A program made the position numbers and the translations under genes. A stretch of DNA of 64,000 nt from a virus. The DNA lies in IMG/VR virus record IMGVR_UViG_3300036827_000091, positions 1 to 64,000 of that record. The stretch is one strand, 5' to 3'. Of this stretch, positions 47,582 to 55,549 are shown piece after piece (the stretch's first letter is position 1; each line of letters opens with the position of its first letter). Under the pieces are notes generated by a model. That model saw only the letters and a program-made list of their open reading frames with translations. It ran no database searches and was not told the DNA's origin.

Positions 47582-47705
47582 GCCTGTTTTCCTCCGTCTG
47601 CCTTCTGCTTAGCGTAACTGCCCAGCCGCCTTGTTCCTTCCCCGCTGTCTCACGCTCAGGGTACGATGCGATCAGGCAAAGGCATAGGACCGAAGGGCGG
47701 CAGCC

Positions 47706-47759
47706 ATGGACATCAGCAAGATCGCTGAACAGCACGAGCGGCACGTGCTCGCGCCATGA
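47706..47759 (+). CDS. 17-residue upstream reading frame coupled to methyltransferase
   Basis: ATG 47706 opens a short frame, MDISKIAEQHERHVLAP, whose TGA overlaps the methyltransferase ATG as ATGA. GAAGGGCGG lies before it, and the methyltransferase has no separate ribosome site, so it may be translated by coupling. It could be a regulatory leader peptide. Confidence 0.5.
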   Translation: MDISKIAEQHERHVLAP

Positions 47760-48439
47760 TCGGGCTGGACGGGTGCTGCGGCGCGGGCGGCGCGACCCGC
47801 GGCTACGCAGACGCCGGGCACGTGATGATCGGGATAGACAACGTCCCGCAGCCCCATTACCTGAAATCCGGCGCGGTCGAGTTCAGGCAGCTGGACATCC
47901 TGGACTACCTGTCTTCTCTCACCTACCGCCGGGAGGTGCTGCGTGACTACGACTTCATCCACGTGTCGCCGCCATGCCAGCGGGGCTCGAAAATGACCAA
48001 CTGCCGCCCCGGGCTGGCTGCCAGCTACCCGGACATGGTGGGGAAGGTGCGCGAGCTGCTGGAACGCACCGGGCTGCCGTACATCATCGAGCAGCCCGAG
48101 CACGGCACCCCGCTGCGCAATCCGGTCACCTTGTGCGGCTGGATGTTCGGCTACGAGACCTACCGGCACCGCTGCTTCGAGGCCGGTGGTGGGTTCGCCC
48201 TGGCCGCGCCGCCAGCGCCCCGGGGGGACATGCCGGGGCGGCGCAGGTCATGTGGCTGGCCGCACCCGGTGCCCGCGGCCAAGGCGGGCCACTGGGTGCC
48301 GGGCAAGTTCGTGTCCGTCGCCGGGCATGAGCGGGTCGGGCTGACGCGCAAGGTGATGGCCATCGACTGGACCAACCGCGAGGAGCTGGCCGAAGCCATC
48401 CCGCCGTACATGACCCGGTGGATCGGGGAACAGCTGTGA
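47756..48439 (+). CDS. C5 cytosine DNA methyltransferase
   Basis: A 227-residue protein. Motif I is LDGCCGAGGATRGY with VMIGIDN after it. The catalytic Pro-Cys motif is HVSPPCQ (Cys74), followed by an ENV-like IIEQPEHG and a C-terminal SVAGHERVG segment. It is small but has the usual C5-methylase order. Phages use such enzymes to hide from restriction; no cognate endonuclease gene is visible. It heads the rightward replication block. Confidence 0.85.
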   Translation: MIGLDGCCGAGGATRGYADAGHVMIGIDNVPQPHYLKSGAVEFRQLDILDYLSSLTYRREVLRDYDFIHVSPPCQRGSKMTNCRPGLAASYPDMVGKVRELLERTGLPYIIEQPEHGTPLRNPVTLCGWMFGYETYRHRCFEAGGGFALAAPPAPRGDMPGRRRSCGWPHPVPAAKAGHWVPGKFVSVAGHERVGLTRKVMAIDWTNREELAEAIPPYMTRWIGEQL

Positions 48440-48455
48440 ACAGAAGGCCGCACCC

Positions 48456-49397
48456 ATGACCGACTGCCTTACCAGCGGATACAGCCAAGCTGACCTGAAC
48501 CGCCTGGGCTTGGGTGCTGCAGCCCTGAAATGGCAGCGCCTCGGGTTTAGCGTGCTCGCGCTCGCGCCGGGCACCAAGCGCCCGCACCGGCTGTTCGCCA
48601 GCAACGGCACTGAAACTCTCGCCGGGGTGCACTGGGCTACCACTGACCCGCGGATGGTTGAGCACGTATGGAGCCGGGACAAGCTGGCGGGCGTCGGCAT
48701 CAGGACTAACAGGCTGGTAGTCGTTGACCTGGACACCCATCACGGCAACCATGGTGAAGCTGAGCTGGCATCGTTCACTGACGCATGGTCGCTGCCGTTG
48801 CCGCCCACTTTTTGCCAGTTCACGCCCAGCGGTGGCAAGCATCTGTGGTACAGGCTGCCAGCGGGGGTGCAGTTGCCCAGCCGCACCTCGATCCTGCCCG
48901 GAGTGGACATCAAAGCCGGCGGCGGGTACGTGGCAGCCGCCCCCACCATGATCTGGCAGGAGTCGATGGACGGCGGCCGGGTCCTGGTCCCGTACCGGAT
49001 GCACGGCTGCCCGTGCGCGCTGGCATGGCTGCCAGGCTGGATGGCCGACTGGGTGCTGCACGCGGCAGGCGAGCCCCAGGGCGCGGGCGGGCCAGGCGGC
49101 GGCGATCAGGATGAGCTGCCCGACCTTTCCCAGTTCCAGGCACACGGCCTGCCCCGCGGCGAGCGGAACGTCACCGCGCACCGGCTGGCCTGCCGGTTGT
49201 TCCGCCGGTTCGGCGTCACGCCATCAGGGGTGGCCGCGGTGCGCGGCCAGCTGCAGCACGTGTTCGACGCCACCGACATGCGCGGTTTCAGCGAGCACGA
49301 GGTGGCCACCATGCTGGAATCGGCGCGCCGGTACATCGCCAGGCAGATGGACAAGGAGGCGGAAGCATGGCAGGACTACCAGCAGACAGCGAAATGA
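48456..49397 (+). CDS. Prim-Pol (bifunctional DNA primase/polymerase)
   Basis: A 313-residue protein of the archaeo-eukaryotic primase class. The Prim-Pol N-terminal domain shows ALKWQRLGFSVLALAPGTKRP, the metal-binding Asp91-x-Asp93 (VVVDLDTHHG), His129 in TPSGGKHLWYR, and DIKAGGGYVAAAP. The C-terminal third is a helical region. With the separate D5-like helicase gene it should make primers at the fork; in many phages these two are fused. Confidence 0.85.
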   Translation: MTDCLTSGYSQADLNRLGLGAAALKWQRLGFSVLALAPGTKRPHRLFASNGTETLAGVHWATTDPRMVEHVWSRDKLAGVGIRTNRLVVVDLDTHHGNHGEAELASFTDAWSLPLPPTFCQFTPSGGKHLWYRLPAGVQLPSRTSILPGVDIKAGGGYVAAAPTMIWQESMDGGRVLVPYRMHGCPCALAWLPGWMADWVLHAAGEPQGAGGPGGGDQDELPDLSQFQAHGLPRGERNVTAHRLACRLFRRFGVTPSGVAAVRGQLQHVFDATDMRGFSEHEVATMLESARRYIARQMDKEAEAWQDYQQTAK

Positions 49398-49441
49398 TCA
49401 TCGAGCACGGGGTCCTCATGAAGACTGGGAGGAGGTCCGCG

Positions 49442-49549
49442 ATGGCTGAGCGCCAGTGTCCTGTGTGCGGCAAGGCCATCCCCCGGTCGCTGGGATTTTT
49501 CGCTGTGTACTGCTCGCGGCGGTGCGCGAAAAAAGACGGGGCTGTGTGA
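49442..49549 (+). CDS. small zinc-finger protein
   Basis: A 35-residue protein; ATG 49442 is seven bases after GGGAGGAGG. CPVCGKAI and YCSRRCA form a four-Cys zinc site of the FCS/MYM look. ATG 49394, overlapping the Prim-Pol stop, would give a 51-residue version in the same frame. Confidence 0.6.
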   Translation: MAERQCPVCGKAIPRSLGFFAVYCSRRCAKKDGAV

Positions 49550-49737
49550 TGGCTGAAACTGAGGAACACCGCGTGTTCATCCTCGGCACCTGGCAGGGCA
49601 AGCCATGGCGCGAGTACCTGGACTGCGTGTGCCGGTGCCCGATCGGCCGCGACCATGAGCATGGCGAAGGACAGCCGCGCTGCCCGGTGTGCGGCACGCC
49701 GCAGCCGGTGGTCACGGTGGCGCGGCGCGATGGCTGA
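49549..49737 (+). CDS. small zinc-binding protein
   Basis: A 62-residue protein beginning in a TGATG overlap. DCVCRCPIGRDHEHGEG and CPVCG supply several Cys and His for metal binding. One of four consecutive small Cys-rich proteins between the primase and helicase genes. Confidence 0.62.
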   Translation: MAETEEHRVFILGTWQGKPWREYLDCVCRCPIGRDHEHGEGQPRCPVCGTPQPVVTVARRDG

Positions 49738-50014
49738 GGAGGGGGCGTACTGCCATCGCCATCAGCTGCCCGCGGCGGTGTGCGGGTGCCCGGCCAGCCG
49801 GGGGCAGCTGCGCGCCGCCGAGCTGGCCATCGCCGACTGGGAGCGGCTGGAACAGCTAGCCGACCAGGCGGCGAACAGCGACAGCGCGCCGTTCGCGGCG
49901 CAGTGGGACGGGACCTGCCAAGGGTGCGGGCAAAGATGGACGGCCGGGGATATGGTGGCCTGGTCGGCTGATGACGGCAAGGTGATGCACGCAGCCTGCG
50001 TGCACGGATTCTGA
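49730..50014 (+). CDS. zinc-binding protein with central helix
   Basis: A 94-residue protein: CHRH and CGCP at the N-terminus, a helical middle (RAAELAIADWERLEQLADQA), and CQGCGQRW with a final HAACVHGF. It overlaps the previous gene by eight bases. Function unknown; nucleic acid binding is plausible. Confidence 0.6.
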   Translation: MAEEGAYCHRHQLPAAVCGCPASRGQLRAAELAIADWERLEQLADQAANSDSAPFAAQWDGTCQGCGQRWTAGDMVAWSADDGKVMHAACVHGF

Positions 50015-50040
50015 CCAGGCATAAGGCAAGGGGAGCGACC

Positions 50041-50193
50041 ATGAAACAGCGGTTCAGGATTTCGGCGGGCGAATGGGTGTGCGGCAGCTGCGGCGTGCCC
50101 ATGACCGAGGCTGGCGACGGCGAAGGGGGCGTGATCATGGCACACAAGGATGGCTGCGCCGCGGTGGCTGCGCTCCGCGGGGCCAGCGGCTAG
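50041..50193 (+). CDS. 50-residue zinc-binding protein
   Basis: ATG 50041, six bases after GGGGAG, opens a 50-residue frame with WVCGSCGVPM and later MAHKDGC, enough for a Cys2-His-Cys zinc site. It is the fourth small Cys-rich protein in the run. No known family. Confidence 0.55.
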   Translation: MKQRFRISAGEWVCGSCGVPMTEAGDGEGGVIMAHKDGCAAVAALRGASG

Positions 50194-50336
50194 GGTCAGT
50201 CCTGCCGCTGCCCCCGCTGGCGGCTTTCCCGGGGCACCCCGCGCTGCTGATGGTGGCGACCGTTTCAGGCGCTGGGCGCTCCCCTGCTAGCGGGAGGCGC
50301 TACCGATGGCGATGCTAACAGACACAGGCAGAAGGC

Positions 50337-51875
50337 ATGACGATGACTGAACCACAGCGCGGCCAGCCCGGCACCTGGCGCTACCTGGCATTCTGGCGCG
50401 GCGATGGCGACATGGACCTGAAAGCCACCTTGGCCGGGCTGCCGTGCAACGACATGCACGCCGCGCACTTGGTCGCCGGGGAAATCTGGCCAGGCGAGCT
50501 GCACCACGCCACCGACCTGGGCCGCTGGCACGTGTGGGACGGGCGCTGCCACCGGCCGGACGACTGTGCGCTGATCGACCGGAAAATCAACCAGCTCACC
50601 TGGTGGTGTGAGGCGGTGATCGGCCAGGCCCGGCAGCAGGTGGCTGCGCAAGTCACCGCCGCCAACCCGGGAGCGGACACCAAAACGGTCGGCCAGGCGA
50701 TCAAAACAGCATGGGCACCGTGGGGGGAAGCAGAAAAATACGCGGCCGGGCTGCGGCGCACCGCCGGGCTCACCGCGCTGCGCACCCGGCTGGCCGGGGT
50801 GTGCGGGGTGAACGAGGCATGGCTCGAAGACGGCCTGCCCGACTACCTGAACGTGGCCAACGGCATCCTGCACCTGCCCACACTGACCTTGCACCCGCAC
50901 GACCCGCGGGCCAGGATCACCTACTGCGTGCCCGTGGCCTGGAACCCGCAAGCCAGCTGCCCATGGTTCAATGCGATGGCGCTGCGCGCCTGCGACGGCA
51001 GCCAGGTGGTGGCCGACTACCTGATCCGGGTGCTTGGGTACTGCCTGATCGGCGACAACCGGGAGCAGAAGATCTTTTTCCTGTCCGGCGACACCGGGTC
51101 CGGCAAATCCCAGGTGCTGGGCGCAATCGCCGAGGTGCTGGGCACGCTGCACCACAGCTCCCAGAACTCGCTGATCAGCGTGGAACGCAACGGGCGCAAC
51201 GCCCGGGTCGAATGGTCCTGCGCGGGCGCACGGATCGTGACCATCACCGAGACGTCCGGGCACAACACCACCGACGAGGCCCAGGTGAAACGGCTTACCG
51301 GGGAGGCATACATCAGCGTGGACCGGCACTATTCCAAGACGGAGGTGAAAGTGAAAGTGACGTTCACCATCATCCAGTCCACCAACGAGATGCAGACCCT
51401 CACCAATTTCGACAGCGCCATGGGCCGCCGGGTCGAAGTGCTGCCCATGTCAAAAATCGAAATCCCGTCCGAGCAGCAGGTGAAAGGTCTGGGCAAGCTG
51501 GTGGCTGACCGCGAGGCCGAAGGCATCCTGGCGCTGCTGGCGTCGGCAGCGCAGGCATATTACGCCGAGGGGCTGCACCCGCCAGCCGAAGTGCTGGCTG
51601 AGACAGCGCGGTACCGCGCCCAGCAGAACACGCTGGAAGATTTCATGGCTGAATGCGTCACCATCGTCCCCTCCCTGAACGGGAGCCGCCCGGCGTGGGC
51701 CGGCCAGTCGGCGGTGTGGCGCGCCTACCTGGACCATTCGGCGGGCGGGCCACGGCTGCGCAAAAGCCAGTTTCTCGGCCAGCTCCGCGACCACCCGGCG
51801 GTCACCTACAACGAGGGCTCCCGCCGGTTCGAGGGCATCTCGCTGATCGAAGGGATCGAAGCCCATGAACGATGA
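50337..51875 (+). CDS. D5-like SF3 helicase
   Basis: A 512-residue protein with the D5 N-terminal region (NVANGILHLPTLTLHPHDP is the hallmark segment, residues about 178-196) and an SF3 ATPase: Walker A GDTGSGKSQ near residue 250, ITETSG as the B motif area, and IIQSTNEMQT as motif C. It is the replicative helicase, working with the separate Prim-Pol. A 143-bp gap upstream holds an imperfect hairpin (GCGCTCCC/GGGAGGCGC near 50277-50301). Confidence 0.88.
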   Translation: MTMTEPQRGQPGTWRYLAFWRGDGDMDLKATLAGLPCNDMHAAHLVAGEIWPGELHHATDLGRWHVWDGRCHRPDDCALIDRKINQLTWWCEAVIGQARQQVAAQVTAANPGADTKTVGQAIKTAWAPWGEAEKYAAGLRRTAGLTALRTRLAGVCGVNEAWLEDGLPDYLNVANGILHLPTLTLHPHDPRARITYCVPVAWNPQASCPWFNAMALRACDGSQVVADYLIRVLGYCLIGDNREQKIFFLSGDTGSGKSQVLGAIAEVLGTLHHSSQNSLISVERNGRNARVEWSCAGARIVTITETSGHNTTDEAQVKRLTGEAYISVDRHYSKTEVKVKVTFTIIQSTNEMQTLTNFDSAMGRRVEVLPMSKIEIPSEQQVKGLGKLVADREAEGILALLASAAQAYYAEGLHPPAEVLAETARYRAQQNTLEDFMAECVTIVPSLNGSRPAWAGQSAVWRAYLDHSAGGPRLRKSQFLGQLRDHPAVTYNEGSRRFEGISLIEGIEAHER

Positions 51876-53103
51876 CATTCTCACGCCCGAGCAGGAAGCC
51901 GTCCTGCATGCTGCTGTCAGCTGGTTTGGCCACGCCGGGCCGGGCAGCCTGCTCACCGTCGGCGGGTTCGCGGGCACCGGCAAGACGTTCACCATCGCGC
52001 ACCTGCCTGAACGGCTGCCTGGAGTGGTCATCCAGTTCTGCGCGCCCACCGGCAAAGCGGCCGAGCAGCTGCGGCGCAAACTGCCCGCTGGCGCTGCTGT
52101 GCGGACCATCCACTCCCTTCTGTACCACCGGGTGGAATGCGAAAGATGCGGCTGCGGCAGCTGTGGCGAGCTGCCATGGTCGCTGGTGCCCCCGGGGACC
52201 TGCAAAAGGCCGGTTCTCAACGCTCGCGGCGTGCCGGCCGAGGAAGCCACCTGGCTCTACGACCCGGCATGGGAGCGTGCTGGGGCAGGCGAAGACGGCG
52301 ATCCGCGAGCGCCAGCGCCTGGCCTGCTGGTCGCGGACGAGGCATCCATGATCAACGAGATCATGTTTGCTGACCTGCAGCGCACCGGCATCCCCCTGAT
52401 CGCCGTTGGCGACCATGGCCAGCTGAAACCGGTCAAATCCGGCTTCTCCCTGATGGCCAGCCCGGACCTGCGGCTGGAAACCATCGTCCGCCAGCGGGCC
52501 GGCGACCCGATCATCCAGATGTCGGCGCAGGCCCGCGCGACCGGGGACATCAGCTACGGCCGGCAGGGGCCGCAAGCCGTGAAAATCTACCGCAGCCAGT
52601 GGTCCTGGTCCATGTGGGCACCGGGCACCATGATGGTGGTGGCCAGGCGCAAAACCCGGCGGGCCAACAACCTGGCCATCCGGGCCTGGCAGCTCGGCCC
52701 GGCCGGGGCCGGGGAGGTGATCACAGCCGGGGAGCCGGTGATCTGCCTGAAAAACAGCCGGCAAGCCGGGGTGTTCAACGGGGAGACGTTCGTCGCCGAC
52801 GAAGTAGGCCAGGTGGGCGAGCTGTCAGTGATGCTGCGGTGCGGGGACCGCTGGCTCAACGCCGCCATCGCCCAGTTCGGCTGCGAAGACACCCTCACCT
52901 CGCGGGAAACGCCGCCAGGCACGGTGCTGCTCGACTACGCCTACGCCATCACCTGCCACAAGGCGCAAGGCTCCGAGGCGGAACGGGTGATCGTGGTCGA
53001 AGAAAACTGGCCGCCGCGGGGCAGGGGCGATGAAAGGCAGCGATGGCTGTACACGGCGGTCACCCGGGCCAGGACTGAGCTGATCGTGGTGGGCACCAGT
53101 TGA
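51865..53103 (+). CDS. RecD/Dda-like SF1 helicase
   Basis: A 412-residue SF1B helicase. Walker A is GFAGTGKT at about residue 34; motif Ia FCAPTGKAAEQL; Walker B VADEASMI; motif III GDHGQLKPV; and the C-terminal motifs YAITCHKAQGSE and YTAVTRART. A CERCGCGSCG insert near residue 95 could bind zinc. Likely a replication or recombination helicase with 5'-3' polarity. It overlaps the D5-like gene by 11 bases and is followed by the AT-rich segment. Confidence 0.88.
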   Translation: MNDDILTPEQEAVLHAAVSWFGHAGPGSLLTVGGFAGTGKTFTIAHLPERLPGVVIQFCAPTGKAAEQLRRKLPAGAAVRTIHSLLYHRVECERCGCGSCGELPWSLVPPGTCKRPVLNARGVPAEEATWLYDPAWERAGAGEDGDPRAPAPGLLVADEASMINEIMFADLQRTGIPLIAVGDHGQLKPVKSGFSLMASPDLRLETIVRQRAGDPIIQMSAQARATGDISYGRQGPQAVKIYRSQWSWSMWAPGTMMVVARRKTRRANNLAIRAWQLGPAGAGEVITAGEPVICLKNSRQAGVFNGETFVADEVGQVGELSVMLRCGDRWLNAAIAQFGCEDTLTSRETPPGTVLLDYAYAITCHKAQGSEAERVIVVEENWPPRGRGDERQRWLYTAVTRARTELIVVGTS

Positions 53104-53400
53104 GAATCGCACCTCAAAAACGGGATGATCATGAAACGAGGTAGTCATGGTGAGACTACAGGGTTCAAAGGATTTGGGAGGATTCTGGAAGATTCTAGGG
53201 GATTCTAGGATCAGTGAGAGCATGTTGCGACCAAAGTGCGAAAACGGGATGATCATGGTTAAAAAGTGCGAAGCTCTGACCTGCGGTTATGCCCCTATTT
53301 CACACTTTTACACTTTTAACATCCTCTCCGCGTAAGAGAGAGAGAGAGAGAGTATAGGAGTAAGGGGTAGGGGAAACTGCGAAAACGTGAAATGAGGGCA
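53104..53400. other. candidate replication origin: AT-rich DNA with iterons
   Basis: This gene-free stretch has much lower GC than its surroundings and a dense set of repeats. There are three perfect-frame 10-bp units starting GATTCT (53181-53210) plus a degenerate fourth at 53171-53180. AAAACGGGATGATCATG occurs at 53117-53133 and 53241-53257, AAAGTGCGAA at 53233 and 53263, ACACTTTT twice in tandem at 53302-53317, and (AG)9 at 53335-53352. Iterons in helical phase beside AT-rich DNA, directly after the replication genes, is the usual appearance of an origin. Confidence 0.6.
53335..53352 (+). repeat. (AG)9 dinucleotide repeat
   Basis: Eighteen bases of alternating A and G at the edge of the AT-rich segment; all-purine on one strand, so it may form unusual DNA structure or be slippage-prone. 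Confidence 0.9.
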
Positions 53401-53438
53401 TGAGCTGAGGATGGATAAGGAATGATGGTAGGCTGCTG

Positions 53439-53450
53439 GTGTACGTACAC
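53439..53450. promoter_or_regulatory. GTGTACGTACAC palindrome
   Basis: A perfect 12-bp palindrome, one of the TGTACGTACA family, 136 bases before the gene at 53587. A -10-like TAGGCT lies just upstream (53429-53434). The rest of 53401-53586 shows no gene I can support, only two AGGCAGGAGGCAG stretches near the next start. Confidence 0.55.
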
Positions 53451-53586
53451 GAGCAGGATCGCAGGCAAACCATGGCGATGACCATGGCTGGCAAGGGGGA
53501 ACTCGGCGCGCCGTGCCGAGGCCCATCAGGCAGGAGGCAGGGCTGTGACAACTTTCGGGTCCAGGTTCTGAGGCAGGAGGCAGCAG

Positions 53587-54537
53587 ATGGCTACGTTCGG
53601 ACAGTGGTTTCTCGCCCAGTCAGGGCGCGGTGACCAGGTAGGATACGCCGCCAAGGCATGGCGCGACGCGAAGCGCAAGCCGCGGGCCAGCGCGCCCCAG
53701 ACGATCACCAATTTCCTGCTGGCCGACCCGGATCAGGTCCCTGAGCTGGGAAAAGACGAGATCGAGGCGGCCATGGCCGCCGCGGTCGGCCAGTACCATG
53801 AGGGCAACCACCATGTCGGTCCCGCCGTTCCCCGCCCCCCGCTGGCGTCCGTGCCGGACTCGCCTGTTTCCGCAGGTGAGAAGCCTGCAGAGGCCGCTGA
53901 TGGCGGCCAGGTGATGGCGGCCATGGACGAGCGTTTGGCAGGCATCCAGGAGCTGGTCGCTGAGCGTCACGACGTATTGCATGAGGCTATCGGCCGGGTG
54001 GAAAAGCGGGTGGCCGACCTGCACGAGCTGTATTTCGCGTTTCTGCAGGCCAGCCAGCCGCTGCTGCAGCTGGCCGCGGAGCTGCAGGAAGGCGGCGAGA
54101 AGATCGGCTCGATGCGGGCCGAAGCCACTGATGGTGACGCTCCGCAGTCGTTGAGCGATCAACTAGGCTTTGCCGACGCGGACCTGGCTGACAGCCGCCC
54201 GCCCATGGCCACCCCTGCTCAGCTCGCCGCCCAGCAGGTGGCGCAGCGTAACGGCTGGCTGCCCGGTGACGGGGAACTGGTCGGCCCGGACACCCCTGCA
54301 GGACAGGTTTTGGCTGCCCAGCAGTTCGAGGCCCCCGGACGCAAGCCGCCCAACTGGGCGGGCGGGCTGTGCGAGATCCACTGCCGGGAGGACCGCTGCG
54401 CATACGGCTGCGACTGCCCAGGCCACAAGCCTGATGGCACGCATGTCACGCAGTCCCGGCCGGGCCTGTACGGCGCGCACGCAGCGCCCGAGCCCACTCA
54501 GGCGCAGTGGCGCGCCTGGCACGAGGCAGGCGAATGA
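53587..54537 (+). CDS. YozE-like N-terminal domain protein with zinc-binding C-terminus
   Basis: A 316-residue protein. Residues 3-55 (FGQWFLAQSGRGDQVGYAAKAWRDA) match the small YozE SAM-like helical domain. The middle is a coiled coil (about residues 115-180). The C-terminal part has CEIHCREDRCAYGCDCPGH, a dense Cys/His metal site. The combination suggests a DNA-associated or regulatory protein. AGGAGG lies six bases before ATG 53587. Confidence 0.68.
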   Translation: MATFGQWFLAQSGRGDQVGYAAKAWRDAKRKPRASAPQTITNFLLADPDQVPELGKDEIEAAMAAAVGQYHEGNHHVGPAVPRPPLASVPDSPVSAGEKPAEAADGGQVMAAMDERLAGIQELVAERHDVLHEAIGRVEKRVADLHELYFAFLQASQPLLQLAAELQEGGEKIGSMRAEATDGDAPQSLSDQLGFADADLADSRPPMATPAQLAAQQVAQRNGWLPGDGELVGPDTPAGQVLAAQQFEAPGRKPPNWAGGLCEIHCREDRCAYGCDCPGHKPDGTHVTQSRPGLYGAHAAPEPTQAQWRAWHEAGE

Positions 54538-54737
54538 TCATGGCTGAGCACGGCGCTGCCCAGCGCCTGCTGGCTGAGCTTGGCCGCTCAGGCGGCACCA
54601 GCAGGCAGCTGGCTAAGCGGGCAGGGGTCAGCCCCGGCTACGCCCGGGAGCTGCTGTACGGGCTGATGGCGGCTGGCCGCGCCCGGCGCTGGAAGCAGCC
54701 GGGCACCAGGGCGTTCATCTGGGAGGCGCGCCAGTGA
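54534..54737 (+). CDS. small winged-helix protein
   Basis: A 67-residue protein starting in an ATGA overlap. SGGTSRQLAKRAGVSPGYARELLYGLMAAGRARRW, read in parts, is a helix-turn-helix with wing. Likely a small DNA-binding regulator. Confidence 0.62.
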   Translation: MIMAEHGAAQRLLAELGRSGGTSRQLAKRAGVSPGYARELLYGLMAAGRARRWKQPGTRAFIWEARQ

Positions 54738-54868
54738 GGCTGTCGCGGCGCTGCCGCTGCGGGCATCCCCGGGCCTTCCACCGGCACTACCGGGACGGCA
54801 CCGACTGCAGCTCGTGCTACTGCTGGCGTTTCCGCTGGCTGTGGTGGCGCTGGAAGCTGGTCTCATGA
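54734..54868 (+). CDS. 44-residue Cys/Trp/Arg-rich protein
   Basis: GTG 54734 overlaps the previous stop as GTGA. The product has CRCGH, CSSCYCWRF and a Trp/Arg-rich end, suggesting a small zinc site beside a membrane- or nucleic-acid-binding helix. Coupled on both sides by four-base overlaps. Confidence 0.5.
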   Translation: MRLSRRCRCGHPRAFHRHYRDGTDCSSCYCWRFRWLWWRWKLVS

Positions 54869-54978
54869 GCTGGCAGGCGGTCGCGCTGATCGCGGCAGGC
54901 AGCGCCCTGCTGGGCGGCTGCGCTGGCTATGCGATCGCCGCGATCCAGGTCAGCTCGTTCTTCCGGCGGTCGCTGTGA
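54865..54978 (+). CDS. 37-residue single-helix membrane protein
   Basis: ATG 54865 (ATGA overlap) opens a frame whose residues 5-28 form one membrane helix (VALIAAGSALLGGCAGYAIA), with a basic C-terminus. A phage membrane microprotein of unknown role. Confidence 0.5.
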   Translation: MSWQAVALIAAGSALLGGCAGYAIAAIQVSSFFRRSL

Positions 54979-54988
54979 TGCCTGGCGC

Positions 54989-54994
54989 TAGGCT
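54989..54994 (+). promoter_or_regulatory. -10 TAGGCT of leaderless promoter
   Basis: TAGGCT ends six bases before ATG 55001 and no ribosome site is present, the leaderless spacing. No clear -35 is visible. Confidence 0.45.
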
Positions 54995-55000
54995 GGCCTG

Positions 55001-55270
55001 ATGCGCCTGCCCCGGCAGATCGCCCGCCTGGCCCGCCGGCTGCCCTGGCAGCTTGCCCCGTGGCAGGCGTGCCGGGCCAGCCAGGCTCGTGTCCGCTACC
55101 TGGAGCAGCTGGCTGCCCAGTACCGGACGGCGAACGGCCAGCTGCTGCGCCGCAACGAGGAGCTGGACCGGCGGGTCACAGCGCTGCGCGGCCCGCTGGA
55201 GCGCGATGTGACCGGCATGCAGGCCGAGCGCCCTGGACAGCGCCCTGCCGCGGAGTTACCCTCCCGGTGA
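55001..55270 (+). CDS. basic coiled-coil protein
   Basis: An 89-residue protein with a very basic, Trp-containing N-terminus (RLPRQIARLARRLPWQL) that could lie on membrane, then a heptad helix (YLEQLAAQYRTANGQLLRRN). Possibly translated from a leaderless message. Function unknown. Confidence 0.58.
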   Translation: MRLPRQIARLARRLPWQLAPWQACRASQARVRYLEQLAAQYRTANGQLLRRNEELDRRVTALRGPLERDVTGMQAERPGQRPAAELPSR

Positions 55271-55302
55271 AAGCGCGTGCTTACGCGAAAGGAGTGGTGC
55301 TT

Positions 55303-55455
55303 ATGCGCGCCACGGTCCTGCCCAGCCCCCGCCTGCTGACCCTGGCGCTGCTCGCAGCCCTCGCCGCCCTGGCCACAGCCTTGCTGATGGCCCGCGGCCA
55401 CCCCGTTCACCTGCTGCTGATGCACTACCACGGCAGGATGCGCTACCACGGCTGA
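55303..55455 (+). CDS. 50-residue membrane protein with His-rich tail
   Basis: AAAGGAG lies nine bases before ATG 55303. One long hydrophobic segment (LLTLALLAALAALATALLMA) is followed by a His-rich end (HPVHLLLMHYHGRMRYHG). Unknown role. Confidence 0.52.
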   Translation: MRATVLPSPRLLTLALLAALAALATALLMARGHPVHLLLMHYHGRMRYHG

Positions 55456-55549
55456 GAAGGTGATCGCCCCCTAACCCAGGTCAAGCACAAGCCCCGCGTG
55501 ACCGTGCCTGCTGGTAGCCTGCCGGCAGGCACAGTCATCAGGAGGCAGC

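Noticed and set aside
53147-53335. A 62-codon rightward reading frame across the AT-rich repeats
   Set aside because: It has no ribosome site, runs through the tandem repeats and its composition is unlike the neighbours; the segment is better explained as non-coding origin-like DNA.
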